64,000 nucleotides of DNA, from positions 1-64,000 of the forward strand of contig WGLV01000010.1 of assembly GCA_016125385.1 (NCBI GenBank), written 5' to 3'. A program made the position numbers and the translations under genes. How positions within the stretch are numbered: position 1 is the stretch's first letter; every line of letters begins with the position of its first letter. The notes below the pieces were generated by a model. It had not been told where the DNA came from. It made no database searches and saw only the letters and a list, made by a program, of their open reading frames with translations. This stretch comes from a bacterium (GTDB taxonomy: Bacteria > Hinthialibacterota > Hinthialibacteria > Hinthialibacterales > Hinthialibacteraceae). Shown here piece after piece: positions 36,072 to 43,645 of this stretch.

Positions 36072-37169
36072 ATGAATCTTTTCGCTCATCGCGAAGAAGA
36101 ATTCCAGATCAAGCTGGACCGGCTGAGAGGCGTCATGCAGGCGCATAGCGCGGATAACCTGCTCATCACCGAAGCGCATCATTTTTCATGGCTGACCGGC
36201 GGGGGAGAGAATTTCGTCTTTACCGCACAATCGGGCGGCGCGGCGCCCCTGCTGGTTACGCACGATCGAGTGTACCTCGCCGCGAACACGATTGAAGCGA
36301 CGCGGCTGTTTCCTGAAGAACTTGAAGATCTGCCGATCGAAGACGCGCGCCACGCCTGGCCACTGCCCCCGGATGAAGTAAACAAGCACTATCAGCGTCT
36401 CAGCCCGGGCGTTCTGGTAAAAGACACCGATCTGGAAACAGAGATAAGGAACCTCCATACGCCTTTCACTCCAGATGAAATCGAGCGTTACCGCTGGCTG
36501 GGCCGCATGGCGGAGGAGTCGATCAGGACGGCATGCAAAGCGGCACGAAAAGGAATGACGGAATATCAGGTCGCGGCATTACTCGCGAAAGAATGCTTCG
36601 ACCGGGAGATATGGCCGGTGTTGATTCTGGCGGCCTCGGATGACCGGTTAATGAATTACCGGCATCCGCTACCGACGGAAAAGCCTATCGAGAATGAGTT
36701 CATGCTGGTGTTATGCGCACGGCGTTACGGGCTTATCGCCAACGTGTCGCGGATCGTCTGCTTCAACGGAGTCAGCGATACGCTGCGAGCCAAACATCAG
36801 GCGGTCTGCGCAATCGACGCGGCGCTGATTCTGGGCTCGACGCCCGGTGCGGCGTACGGCGGCGTTTTGCGGGAAGCGATCAGGCTATATCAGGAATGTG
36901 GTTTTGAACATGAATGGGAACTGCACCATCAGGGCGGGCCTACAGGGTATATCGGGCGGTATTTCAAAGCGACGCCCACAACACGAGAGATTGTGAAGGA
37001 TCGTTCAGCCGTCGCATGGAATCCATCAATTTCCGGCACGAAAAGCGAAGACACGGTCCTGATCACGGAAAACGGCCCCGAAGTGCTTACCGCGGCGCGA
37101 GAGTGGCCCATGATCGAAGCGGATTACCGGGGGCGCACTATTCAGCGGTGCGATTTGTATACGCCATGA
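36072..37169 (+). CDS. M24-family (Xaa-Pro peptidase-like) protein with non-canonical metal site
   Basis: A 365-residue protein with a creatinase-type N-domain and a pita-bread C-domain. The usual dinuclear metal ligands are Asp, Asp, His, Glu, Glu. Here the two-Asp strand reads FMLVLCARRYGLIANVSR, where canonical sequences have an acidic residue in each half and this one has Asn or neutral residues. The first Glu (normally in a P-G-x-Y-like context) is replaced in AWNPSISGTKSED. The His region HHQGGPTGY and the final Glu of SEDTVLIT are retained. It is therefore probably not a standard metallopeptidase; a repurposed amidohydrolase or binding role is possible. Its stop overlaps the DUF4911-like gene by four bases. 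GGAGCAAGC precedes the ATG. Confidence 0.85.
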   Translation: MNLFAHREEEFQIKLDRLRGVMQAHSADNLLITEAHHFSWLTGGGENFVFTAQSGGAAPLLVTHDRVYLAANTIEATRLFPEELEDLPIEDARHAWPLPPDEVNKHYQRLSPGVLVKDTDLETEIRNLHTPFTPDEIERYRWLGRMAEESIRTACKAARKGMTEYQVAALLAKECFDREIWPVLILAASDDRLMNYRHPLPTEKPIENEFMLVLCARRYGLIANVSRIVCFNGVSDTLRAKHQAVCAIDAALILGSTPGAAYGGVLREAIRLYQECGFEHEWELHHQGGPTGYIGRYFKATPTTREIVKDRSAVAWNPSISGTKSEDTVLITENGPEVLTAAREWPMIEADYRGRTIQRCDLYTP

Positions 37170-37465
37170 GCGAATCATTCGAACGGCCCAAGCCGCAAGA
37201 TAATCTGATCATCCCCGGACGGATTCCTCCGTTCGAGATCGGCTTCATTAACGCCGTGCTGGACGATCATGAGGGAATTTGCGTGGTCAGGACGGAAGAC
37301 GCGGTCGAGGGGCGTATGGAGTTCTGGGTCGCCCCCGACCTGCTTGATGAGTTCATGCGCTTCGTCGAATTTATCAGGGAAGAATACGATATTCCATTCG
37401 AGCTGTACGATCCGATTCCTCAAACGACTGAAATTACGGACTCACCGGACCGGCGTCAGAGGTAG
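37166..37465 (+). CDS. DUF4911-like small protein
   Basis: A 99-residue cytoplasmic protein that starts within the ATGA overlap with the M24-like gene, so it is translationally coupled to it. The core, IPPFEIGFINAVLDDHEGIC through WVAPDLLDEFMRFVEFI, resembles the DUF4911 pattern of a small alpha/beta domain with a V-R-T-x-D strand. No catalytic residues are evident. Its last 32 bp overlap the end of the histidine kinase gene on the opposite strand. The family call is from memory of the pattern and is moderate; the gene itself is well supported by coupling. Confidence 0.68.
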   Translation: MSESFERPKPQDNLIIPGRIPPFEIGFINAVLDDHEGICVVRTEDAVEGRMEFWVAPDLLDEFMRFVEFIREEYDIPFELYDPIPQTTEITDSPDRRQR

Positions 37466-38663
37466 CATAAGGGAGCGTGAAATAAAATGTCGCCCCATGA
37501 CCATAATCGCTGATGATTCCCAACCTTCCGTTGTGGCCTTCCACGATATTCCGGCAGATCGCCAGCCCCAACCCCGTGCTTTTCTCGCCTTCGGTCGCTC
37601 GAACCAAGGATTTTCGGAAGGGCTTAAACACTTCTTTTGATTCATTTTGTGGTATGCCTTGCCCATGATCAACGACGGATATTTTCACCTGGTTTTCTTC
37701 TTTTGCCAGATACACCTCGATCGATGAGCCACGCTGCGAAAATTTTATCGCGTTGGAAATCAGATTGTTTATGACCTGTTCAATCTTGAGGGCATCAAAC
37801 TCCAATTCGATCGGCTCATCAGGCATGCTAACTTTGATTTCAATCTCTTTAGCCTGTGCAAGAACGGCGTTCATGTCGACAATATTTTTTAGAAAATCGA
37901 CAATGTCGCAGTATTCATTCTTCAGATTGAGGTTTCCTGATTCTATTTTGGATATATCGAGAATATCTTCTACGAGTTCATGCATAAACCGGCTGGTTTT
38001 TTTGATGTTGGTTAAAAAGCGCAAATGGCGTTCAGATAATTGAGGAGTGAGCTCATTCAACAAAAATTCGCTGAACGCCATGATCACGCCGAGCGGATTT
38101 CGAAGATCATGGGCGACCATGCCTATAAACTGGTTTTTCTGGTCGTGAAGCAGTTGCAACTCATTGTTTTTTTTTGTGAGTTCACGTTGAAGCGAAACCA
38201 GATCATTATTCATGCTGTACATGTGTTCCATATGTGAAGCATCATCGCCTTGCGATTTTTCGATCCGGCTCTGCATTTTTCTCAGTTCTCTGATTACATT
38301 TACATGGTCGTTATTAATTTTCATCAACTCTTCGAGCAAGATGAGTGACTGAGAAAGCGATAGAGCTCCAACCACAAGATAATGATCCTGTACATGAGCA
38401 CCGGAAAAATGAAGAGTCACAATCTGGTTATGGAACAGAAGATTCATATCCCAACCAAACGTGGCCCCCTCCGATTTGATTTCCTGCATGAATAATAAAG
38501 ATTTTTTGATGCTTTCCCGGTCGAGTTGAGTGGAGAAGGGAAGCCCCTGGATGGTGCTTTTGAATAATTGAAAATCATCGCGGAGAACAGTGGAAATCCG
38601 GCCGACTTCATCACATAAAAACGCGACGCCTTGTTCCATTTGACTCATGGTTGAATCAATCAT
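37434..38663 (-). CDS. Soluble histidine kinase coupled to the cobalamin-binding sensor
   Basis: A 409-residue kinase without transmembrane helices. The start at 38663 overlaps the upstream stop (TAATG), indicating translational coupling. Residues 1-110 form an unassigned alpha/beta input region. A long coiled coil (110-175) leads to the HisKA domain with His185 in MVAHDLRNP. The HATPase module has the N box (QVINNLISNAIKFS), G1 (VVDHGQGIP), F box region (FKPFRKS) and G2 (STGLGLAICRNIVEGHNG). It should autophosphorylate in the cytoplasm in response to the upstream protein. No response regulator is adjacent; the orphan regulator at 2651 is a remote candidate. Codon use is visibly AT-richer than neighbouring genes. 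Confidence 0.92.
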   Translation of the reverse strand: MIDSTMSQMEQGVAFLCDEVGRISTVLRDDFQLFKSTIQGLPFSTQLDRESIKKSLLFMQEIKSEGATFGWDMNLLFHNQIVTLHFSGAHVQDHYLVVGALSLSQSLILLEELMKINNDHVNVIRELRKMQSRIEKSQGDDASHMEHMYSMNNDLVSLQRELTKKNNELQLLHDQKNQFIGMVAHDLRNPLGVIMAFSEFLLNELTPQLSERHLRFLTNIKKTSRFMHELVEDILDISKIESGNLNLKNEYCDIVDFLKNIVDMNAVLAQAKEIEIKVSMPDEPIELEFDALKIEQVINNLISNAIKFSQRGSSIEVYLAKEENQVKISVVDHGQGIPQNESKEVFKPFRKSLVRATEGEKSTGLGLAICRNIVEGHNGRLGIISDYGHGATFYFTLPYATSDAGPVSP

Positions 38664-39712
38664 TAGAAATGAAAACGGGATCGCGCCGCTTCGATTGCAT
38701 CCTGAGCGTTTGAAGCGTACAAATCCGCGCCGATCTCCTTCCATAAATTGGGGATCTGATTAAAAGGCTGTCCTCCGACCATGACACAAACATCTTTCGA
38801 TTCAGGATTGCTTCGCAGCATGCGAATGATGGATATCACCCGTCGAATATGAAGGGAAATCGTACAGGAAATCGCCAGCAGATCAGTTTTATTTTCGATC
38901 ACCGAATCGATAATCGATTCTGCTGGCGTGTTCGAACCTAAGTACCAGGTATTCCAACCCTCCATTTCAAAAAAATCGGCGACCATGCGAACGCCGATCT
39001 CATGCACCTCTCCTCCAACGCAGACCGCCACAAGGTTTAATCCGTTTTTGTTGGTCGTAAAAATATACGGGTAAAGTTGCGAAATCGCCAATTGAGTCAC
39101 CGCGGTACAGTAATGCTCTTTCGCAACCGTAATTTTGTTTTCCTGCCAAAGCCGTCCGATTTTGTACAAGGCTTCCTGCAAGACATGGAGATAGATGTCT
39201 TTTACGGACATACCTCCCTTAACTTGCTTCAGAATACCGTCAATCGCTTTTTGCTTTTCCCCAGCCAGTAAATGATCCACATACTGTCTTCTGATTTCGT
39301 CGAATTTATTTACCGTTCTAATTTTTTGTGGAGAACAGGATTGGATTCCCATTTCGGACAAGCCTTCTTCGATGCAGGACAGCGCAAAAAGATTGACATC
39401 TTCCGCATCGGTACCATCCTGATTGAACTCGTCCTGCATCGCAATCAGGATTGGTTTGATGAAATCCTTCAACTCCGGTTGGATCGTCAGGTTTAACCAG
39501 ATCACAAAATTAGCGAACACCCGCCGGTTGTCAGATGCAACCGCATCTGCGAGATGATCGACCAATTCAAACGCGAGTTTCTGGATTTGCGGCTGGAAAT
39601 CGTCGATGGCGGCGATAGTATTGCTTTGATCACCGATTTTTTCCACAAGTCGGTGCGCCAGCTGGAAACGGTTTTCGTTCAGAAATGTGATAAAATTGGG
39701 GGATTCAATCAT
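38663..39712 (-). CDS. Cobalamin-binding sensor protein with CarH-type W-x9-EH motif
   Basis: A 349-residue soluble protein. Residues 1-125 are helical and resemble the RsbR N-terminal (globin-like/RsbRD) type. Residues 135-220 form the methionine-synthase-like four-helix cap, containing Trp189 and Glu199-His200, an exact W-x9-EH spacing. That motif marks the AdoCbl-capping domain of CarH-type photoreceptors. Residues 225-345 form the Rossmann B12-binding domain with E235-x-His237-x-x-Gly240, the base-off His ligand, plus the SCTISLH and VMVGGQPFN segments. There is no MerR DNA-binding domain. The kinase starts within its stop codon, so the pair is a split sensor-kinase. Likely input is adenosylcobalamin, with or without light; photosensitivity is inference. 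Confidence 0.92.
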   Translation of the reverse strand: MIESPNFITFLNENRFQLAHRLVEKIGDQSNTIAAIDDFQPQIQKLAFELVDHLADAVASDNRRVFANFVIWLNLTIQPELKDFIKPILIAMQDEFNQDGTDAEDVNLFALSCIEEGLSEMGIQSCSPQKIRTVNKFDEIRRQYVDHLLAGEKQKAIDGILKQVKGGMSVKDIYLHVLQEALYKIGRLWQENKITVAKEHYCTAVTQLAISQLYPYIFTTNKNGLNLVAVCVGGEVHEIGVRMVADFFEMEGWNTWYLGSNTPAESIIDSVIENKTDLLAISCTISLHIRRVISIIRMLRSNPESKDVCVMVGGQPFNQIPNLWKEIGADLYASNAQDAIEAARSRFHF

Positions 39713-39754
39713 GTTTCTTATAAATAAAGTTGGCTTTTCTGGATTAAAGAAGTT

Positions 39755-39783
39755 AGTATAATACGTTACCCTTTCCTCGGCAA
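39755..39783 (-). promoter_or_regulatory. Sigma-70-like promoter of the cobalamin sensor-kinase operon
   Basis: On the minus strand TTGCCG (39778-39783) and TATACT (39755-39760) are separated by exactly 17 bases, in an AT-rich background. The predicted start site is about 35 bases before the ATG at 39712. Two mismatches in total from the consensus hexamers (one or two per box) make this the clearest sigma-70 promoter in the window. Confidence 0.6.
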
Positions 39784-39930
39784 TAGTGTTTCATATTATC
39801 GCAATTATATCGATTATTGAAAACGAACTTTGTTTATTATACAAAGATACATGCTTGTAATAGTGCATAAAAAATGGCTTGATCATCATTATGCCGCCTT
39901 GCTTTACTAAAGCAGAATGGAGAAATTCCT

Positions 39931-40299
39931 ATGCTGTGGGAACTGTACCAGATGCATCAGATCGGTCAGGCGCAATCGGCCGCGAACAATTCGAGCAGCC
40001 AAGCGCTGAAGTCGATTTCCATCGTGGAAGGGATGGAAAACCGCATCAATAAGCTGATTCTGATCAATATGGCGATGTGGGCGCTGATTCAAGAGATATC
40101 AGACCTGAAAGAAGAAGACCTGATTGAAAAAATCAAGGAAATCGACCTGAGCGACGGCAAGCTGGACGGGCGGGTTCGGGTGGATATGAAGCAATGCCCC
40201 AAATGCAACCGCGTCATGTCGAAAAAGCACGCGCGCTGCCTCTATTGCGGTTATGAAGGGGCGGGAGAATGGGGAGCGTTTCAGGATGTCCTTGCGTAA
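39931..40299 (+). CDS. Coiled-coil protein with C-terminal zinc ribbon
   Basis: A 122-residue protein of unknown function. An N-terminal Met/Gln/Ser/Asn-rich segment (MLWELYQMHQIGQAQSAANN) precedes a long helix (residues 30-75) and an acidic/basic heptad-like stretch. The C-terminus holds a C-x2-C-x10-C-x2-C zinc ribbon. GGAGAAATTCC precedes the ATG. The layout suggests a scaffold or regulatory protein that oligomerises through the helix and uses the ribbon for structure or nucleic acid contact. It is divergent from the cobalamin sensor operon across about 220 bp. No family recognised. Confidence 0.72.
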   Translation: MLWELYQMHQIGQAQSAANNSSSQALKSISIVEGMENRINKLILINMAMWALIQEISDLKEEDLIEKIKEIDLSDGKLDGRVRVDMKQCPKCNRVMSKKHARCLYCGYEGAGEWGAFQDVLA

Positions 40300-40334
40300 T
40301 ACGCTTTCCCGGATAAAAATACCATTTTGAGGGC

Positions 40335-40363
40335 TTGACCCGGCGTAGTACGGCGGAAATGCT
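40335..40363 (+). promoter_or_regulatory. Possible peroxiredoxin promoter with Rrf2/IscR-like half sites
   Basis: TTGACC (40335-40340) is followed at 17 bases by a weak -10 (AATGCT). Between them lies CGGCGTAGTACGGCGG, which loosely resembles the TTGAC...TAGTCCGG sites seen for Rrf2-family iron-sulfur or redox regulators. A second TTGCAC-N17-AATTAT pair lies further downstream, near 40374-40402. Tentative. Confidence 0.3.
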
Positions 40364-40484
40364 TTTGCACAAACATACTAAATAGGAAATTATCTTAAAA
40401 AGTAATCCTGGATTTGGAACCCCAGCCCGGAAACGGGATTTGAGCATCTACACAGGAACCATTTGATTTTAAAGGAGAAAGAAT

Positions 40485-41012
40485 ATGAGCGTTCAGATTG
40501 GTATGCCCGCTCCCGACTTTACGGTGAAGGCGCTTGTCAACAAAGATTTTAAAGACCTGTCGCTGAGCAGCTACAAAGGGAAATGGGTCTGCCTGTTTTT
40601 CTATCCGCTGGACTTCACCTTCGTCTGCCCGACGGAAATCGTTGAATTCAGCCAGCGCAGCGGCGAGTTTAAAGACCGCAACTGTGAAGTGATCGGCGGC
40701 AGCACGGACAGCGAATTTTCGCACCTGGGCTGGTGCAACTCTCATCCCGACCTGAAGGACCTCAAGATTCCCCTGATCGCGGACTACAAGAAGGAAATCT
40801 CGCGTGAATACGGGATTCTGAAGCACGATATGGGCGTTGCGTTTCGCGGGACTTTTCTGATCGATCCCGACGGCAATGTCCGCTGGATCTGCATCAACGA
40901 TCTGCCGGTCGGACGAAACGTGGACGAAGTGTTGCGCGTGCTGGATGCGCTTCAAACGGGCGAACTGACGCCGTGCCAATGGAAAAAGGGCGAAAAAGTT
41001 CTGAAGCCGTAA
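40485..41012 (+). CDS. 2-Cys peroxiredoxin (AhpC/TSA family)
   Basis: A 175-residue cytoplasmic peroxidase. The peroxidatic Cys48 lies in DFTFVCPTE, the Pro-Thr-x-Cys-type active site of AhpC/Prx1. The resolving Cys164 lies in ELTPCQWKKG near the C-terminus, the expected VCPA-like position. It reduces hydrogen peroxide and organic hydroperoxides, regenerated by thioredoxin or an AhpF-type reductase not present here. AAGGAG precedes the ATG and a long hairpin follows the stop, so it is a single-gene unit. The Cys164 context is slightly unusual for the family but position and length are normal. Confidence 0.95.
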   Translation: MSVQIGMPAPDFTVKALVNKDFKDLSLSSYKGKWVCLFFYPLDFTFVCPTEIVEFSQRSGEFKDRNCEVIGGSTDSEFSHLGWCNSHPDLKDLKIPLIADYKKEISREYGILKHDMGVAFRGTFLIDPDGNVRWICINDLPVGRNVDEVLRVLDALQTGELTPCQWKKGEKVLKP

Positions 41013-41031
41013 CGAATGTGACAGGTACTGT

Positions 41032-41060
41032 AACGGGAAGGGGGCCAACCCCTTCCCGTT
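41032..41060 (+). terminator. Stem-loop terminator after the peroxiredoxin gene
   Basis: AACGGGAAGGGG pairs perfectly with CCCCTTCCCGTT around GCCAA. The following ATGCTATTTA is only moderately T-rich, so termination strength is uncertain. Confidence 0.65.
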
Positions 41061-41180
41061 ATGCTATTTAAGAAAAATTTCAAATATTCGCTTGCGCTTT
41101 TGAAATATTGCGGGAAGCCGTGCTATACTTAGTTTCGATGGACTTGAATCTAAACGGGCGAACCACCTTTTTATAAATCC

Positions 41181-42101
41181 ATGACTGACGATTATTCTTT
41201 TGCCGCGGAGCAAATGAAGGAGATCATCATTAATGATTATCTCCGTAAAAATCCGGATATTAAGCGCCATGAAATCGTAACCAAGACGGTTAACGGCCGA
41301 GTTATCGTCGAAACGATCACTAATACTTTCAACAAATTATCGGAACGAAACCGCCCCAAAAACGCTCTCTCCAACAAAGAAAAGAAGCTGCTCAAACATC
41401 TCGCCGACGGGGGCGACAGCCGTTACGCCGCCTCGCTGGAATCGATCAGCACGTCGCGGAAATACATCGACTGGCTGGCTGGCTCAACCTTTACGGGATT
41501 TTCAGAAAGCGACAAAGAAGAAAATACGCAATTCGTTGAAAAGCGCGAGGTTGACGCAGGCCGCCGCGCTCAGGAGTTGCTATACGTCCGCAAGAAGTTC
41601 ACGGATCAGATGTCGAGCACAACGAAGCCCTCCCGCTCATTGATCCAGACGCTGATGATGGAATATATCAGCGCGGTGATGAGGCAGTTAAAAGTGCAGG
41701 CGCAGGTGTTCGGTAAAGAGATCGAGTTGGGCAACCTGTTTTCAGATAACGTTAAAAGGTTTTTGCGAGATAATTTTGATAAGTTGGAAAAAGCCAGCGA
41801 AAAGATCATCGCCACAGTCGGTAAAGCGATCAAAATCCTCCAGAAAGGGGCTCCGAAGCCCCTCGACGTAAAAGGCAAAGAGGATCACAAGAAGGTTCAG
41901 GCTCTGCTTGATGACCAGAACAAAGACCTGACCGTGCGGCGTGAAGAATACGATATGATCATTCAGTTAATCGCCTATCTGGAAAAACTGATCGGCGACA
42001 TGGGTAAAGTAGCCACAGAGCCCGACGCACCCGCCCCCAAAGTAGACAACTCATCCCGGCGAATGGCGTTTCACTCGAAAAAAGGCCGCGACCGCAGGTA
42101 A
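41181..42101 (+). CDS. Highly charged helical protein of unknown function
   Basis: A 306-residue cytoplasmic protein without Cys, signal or membrane segment. It is predicted almost entirely helical from its Lys/Glu/Asp/Leu pattern, with a region from 185 to 300 that could form a coiled coil (LEKASEKIIATVGKAIKILQ). Two polar N-terminal segments (IKRHEIVTKTVNGR, LSNKEKKLLKHLADGG) look globular. The C-terminus is basic. I do not recognise the family. The length, even codon use and position in an otherwise empty plus-strand stretch support it as real. It is convergent with the pectate lyase gene. Confidence 0.68.
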   Translation: MTDDYSFAAEQMKEIIINDYLRKNPDIKRHEIVTKTVNGRVIVETITNTFNKLSERNRPKNALSNKEKKLLKHLADGGDSRYAASLESISTSRKYIDWLAGSTFTGFSESDKEENTQFVEKREVDAGRRAQELLYVRKKFTDQMSSTTKPSRSLIQTLMMEYISAVMRQLKVQAQVFGKEIELGNLFSDNVKRFLRDNFDKLEKASEKIIATVGKAIKILQKGAPKPLDVKGKEDHKKVQALLDDQNKDLTVRREEYDMIIQLIAYLEKLIGDMGKVATEPDAPAPKVDNSSRRMAFHSKKGRDRR

Positions 42102-42171
42102 CCCCGACAAACCCTTTCCCCCTCCTCGAGAACCTTACCAATTCAGTAATAAGACAAATTAGATAAGGAAG

Positions 42172-43233
42172 TTATTTCAAAGAAGCGGCCCACTCTGGGT
42201 AACGTTCAAGCAGGCTTTGAGGTCGTCCGGTATACCAGGAATATCCATTTCGCCGTTCATGCTCGATTTCACTCAAGTTGTATTTGATCAGGCCGTCGCG
42301 CCCACAAAAGATCGGGCGATTTGAACCGATCTCGTAAAACCGAGCCCAGAGCGGTGGCGCGGAGGAATCTTCCACAACAACACGGTCATGCCCCTCTGGC
42401 AGATCTGAGCCTTTGATATCCACCACGCGAATCCCTTCGATTTTTGACTTTTCAAACCATTTCACCGCCTGGCGAATTGATTTAACAACTTCGGGCGATG
42501 GGGATTCGATTCCCATCAGGAATTCGACGATCTTCTCACTTTCAGAACCGGATAAGGAGATTTTCTCATACGATCGCGCGGGGGCGGGCTGTAGCGTCTT
42601 TTCATCATGCTGGGCGCACCAGACGGTGAGCTCGCCATCGACTGTCACCTGGCATTTCAAAATACATGCGACGCCTTTTTCAATCGCGCGGCGGGATTGG
42701 TTGCGCAATTCAGGCGCGATGAACTCAAAGGGTGGTTTGGCCTCTTCCACGTCGCGAAGGAGATCGAGAACACCGATCATGGCGTCGTCATTAAAAGTGA
42801 TGTGAGTGTAATAGCCTTTTTTATAGGGAAACTGGGGCCATCCGCCGTTGTCATATTGAATATCCAGCAGAAAACGCAAGCCTTTTTCCACCGCATCATG
42901 GAATCGGGATTCACCGGTCGCCTGATAGACGCTGGCGAGGAATCGGATCGGGCGGTACGTCGCGCCATTGTCGATCGTGCAATCGGTACGATCGGACTTT
43001 TGTCCGATCAGGCGATCACGCTCCTCATTTGTGAGTGGTTTGGCGAAATCGGTGTTCTTGGGCCAGCCGCCCGCGTCACGTTGATAAAGAAGCAGGTTAT
43101 CCGCAACGCCGATGGCTTCGGAAGATGAGTACCAGGAGTTGTTTTGCTTCAGGGATTCTTTCCATGTAATGGCCTGTGACGTCAAAGGGAGATTCAGGAA
43201 CAATACGATCAATCCAAGAGCGGCGGGTCTCAT
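42172..43233 (-). CDS. Secreted pectate lyase, PL10 family
   Basis: A 353-residue exported lyase. GGAGG precedes the ATG at 43233 and the signal peptide ends near TSQA. The (alpha/alpha)3 toroid motifs of PL10/PelA enzymes are present: LLYQRDAGGWPKN, CTIDNGATYRPIRFL, NGGWPQFPY, HITFNDDAMIGV, WCAQHDEKTLQPAPARSYE and PLWARFYEIGSNRPIFCGRDG. The Asp pair, Arg and Lys-type catalytic and calcium-binding residues of the family fall in these segments. It cleaves polygalacturonate by beta-elimination outside the cell. There is no pectin uptake or KdgF-type gene beside it, so it is an isolated locus rather than a utilisation cluster. Confidence 0.94.
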   Translation of the reverse strand: MRPAALGLIVLFLNLPLTSQAITWKESLKQNNSWYSSSEAIGVADNLLLYQRDAGGWPKNTDFAKPLTNEERDRLIGQKSDRTDCTIDNGATYRPIRFLASVYQATGESRFHDAVEKGLRFLLDIQYDNGGWPQFPYKKGYYTHITFNDDAMIGVLDLLRDVEEAKPPFEFIAPELRNQSRRAIEKGVACILKCQVTVDGELTVWCAQHDEKTLQPAPARSYEKISLSGSESEKIVEFLMGIESPSPEVVKSIRQAVKWFEKSKIEGIRVVDIKGSDLPEGHDRVVVEDSSAPPLWARFYEIGSNRPIFCGRDGLIKYNLSEIEHERRNGYSWYTGRPQSLLERYPEWAASLK

Positions 43234-43362
43234 CGCGGAATCCTCCAAATACGGCGAAGTTCAGAGCAATGAAAGGCTCATTTATCAAAGCACAGTGTAA
43301 AGGGTTTGGATAGATTGAAGGGGAAGGGGAACAATCAAGAGGGACATCGGGAAATAACTGTG

Positions 43363-43447
43363 TGCCGGAGGGGGGACTCGAACCCCCACGTCCCGGAGGA
43401 CACTAGGTCCTGAACCTAGCGCGTCTACCAAATTCCACCACTCCGGC
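43363..43447 (-). tRNA. tRNA-Leu (anticodon CAG)
   Basis: A class II tRNA of 85 nt. The acceptor stem is GCCGGAG with CTCCGGC and discriminator A. The anticodon stem CTAGG/CCTAG encloses TTCAGGA with anticodon CAG, reading CUG. A long variable arm (TGTCCTCCGGGACG region) and the T arm GGGGG-TTCGAGT-CCCCC confirm the leucine class. CCA is not encoded. Confidence 0.96.
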
Positions 43448-43645
43448 AACAGGGAACATCCGTCTGAATTAACGGTAATAATGTACACGATAAGGCGGAC
43501 TGGTAAAGTCTTGCCGACGAGGAAAATCCATCTTCGGGGAGAGTTTTTTCGTTGTCGGGGAAAGTGTGCATCGCAGGGGATAAATTCTTCGCGCCAGACG
43601 ACGGGTATACTATGAAATGTAGCTTTACGAAGAGGAAATAAACCG

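Noticed and set aside
37434-40299. Genomic island boundaries (attachment sites, integrase, flanking repeats) around the AT-rich genes
   Set aside because: No integrase, tRNA edge or direct repeats were found; only composition differs.
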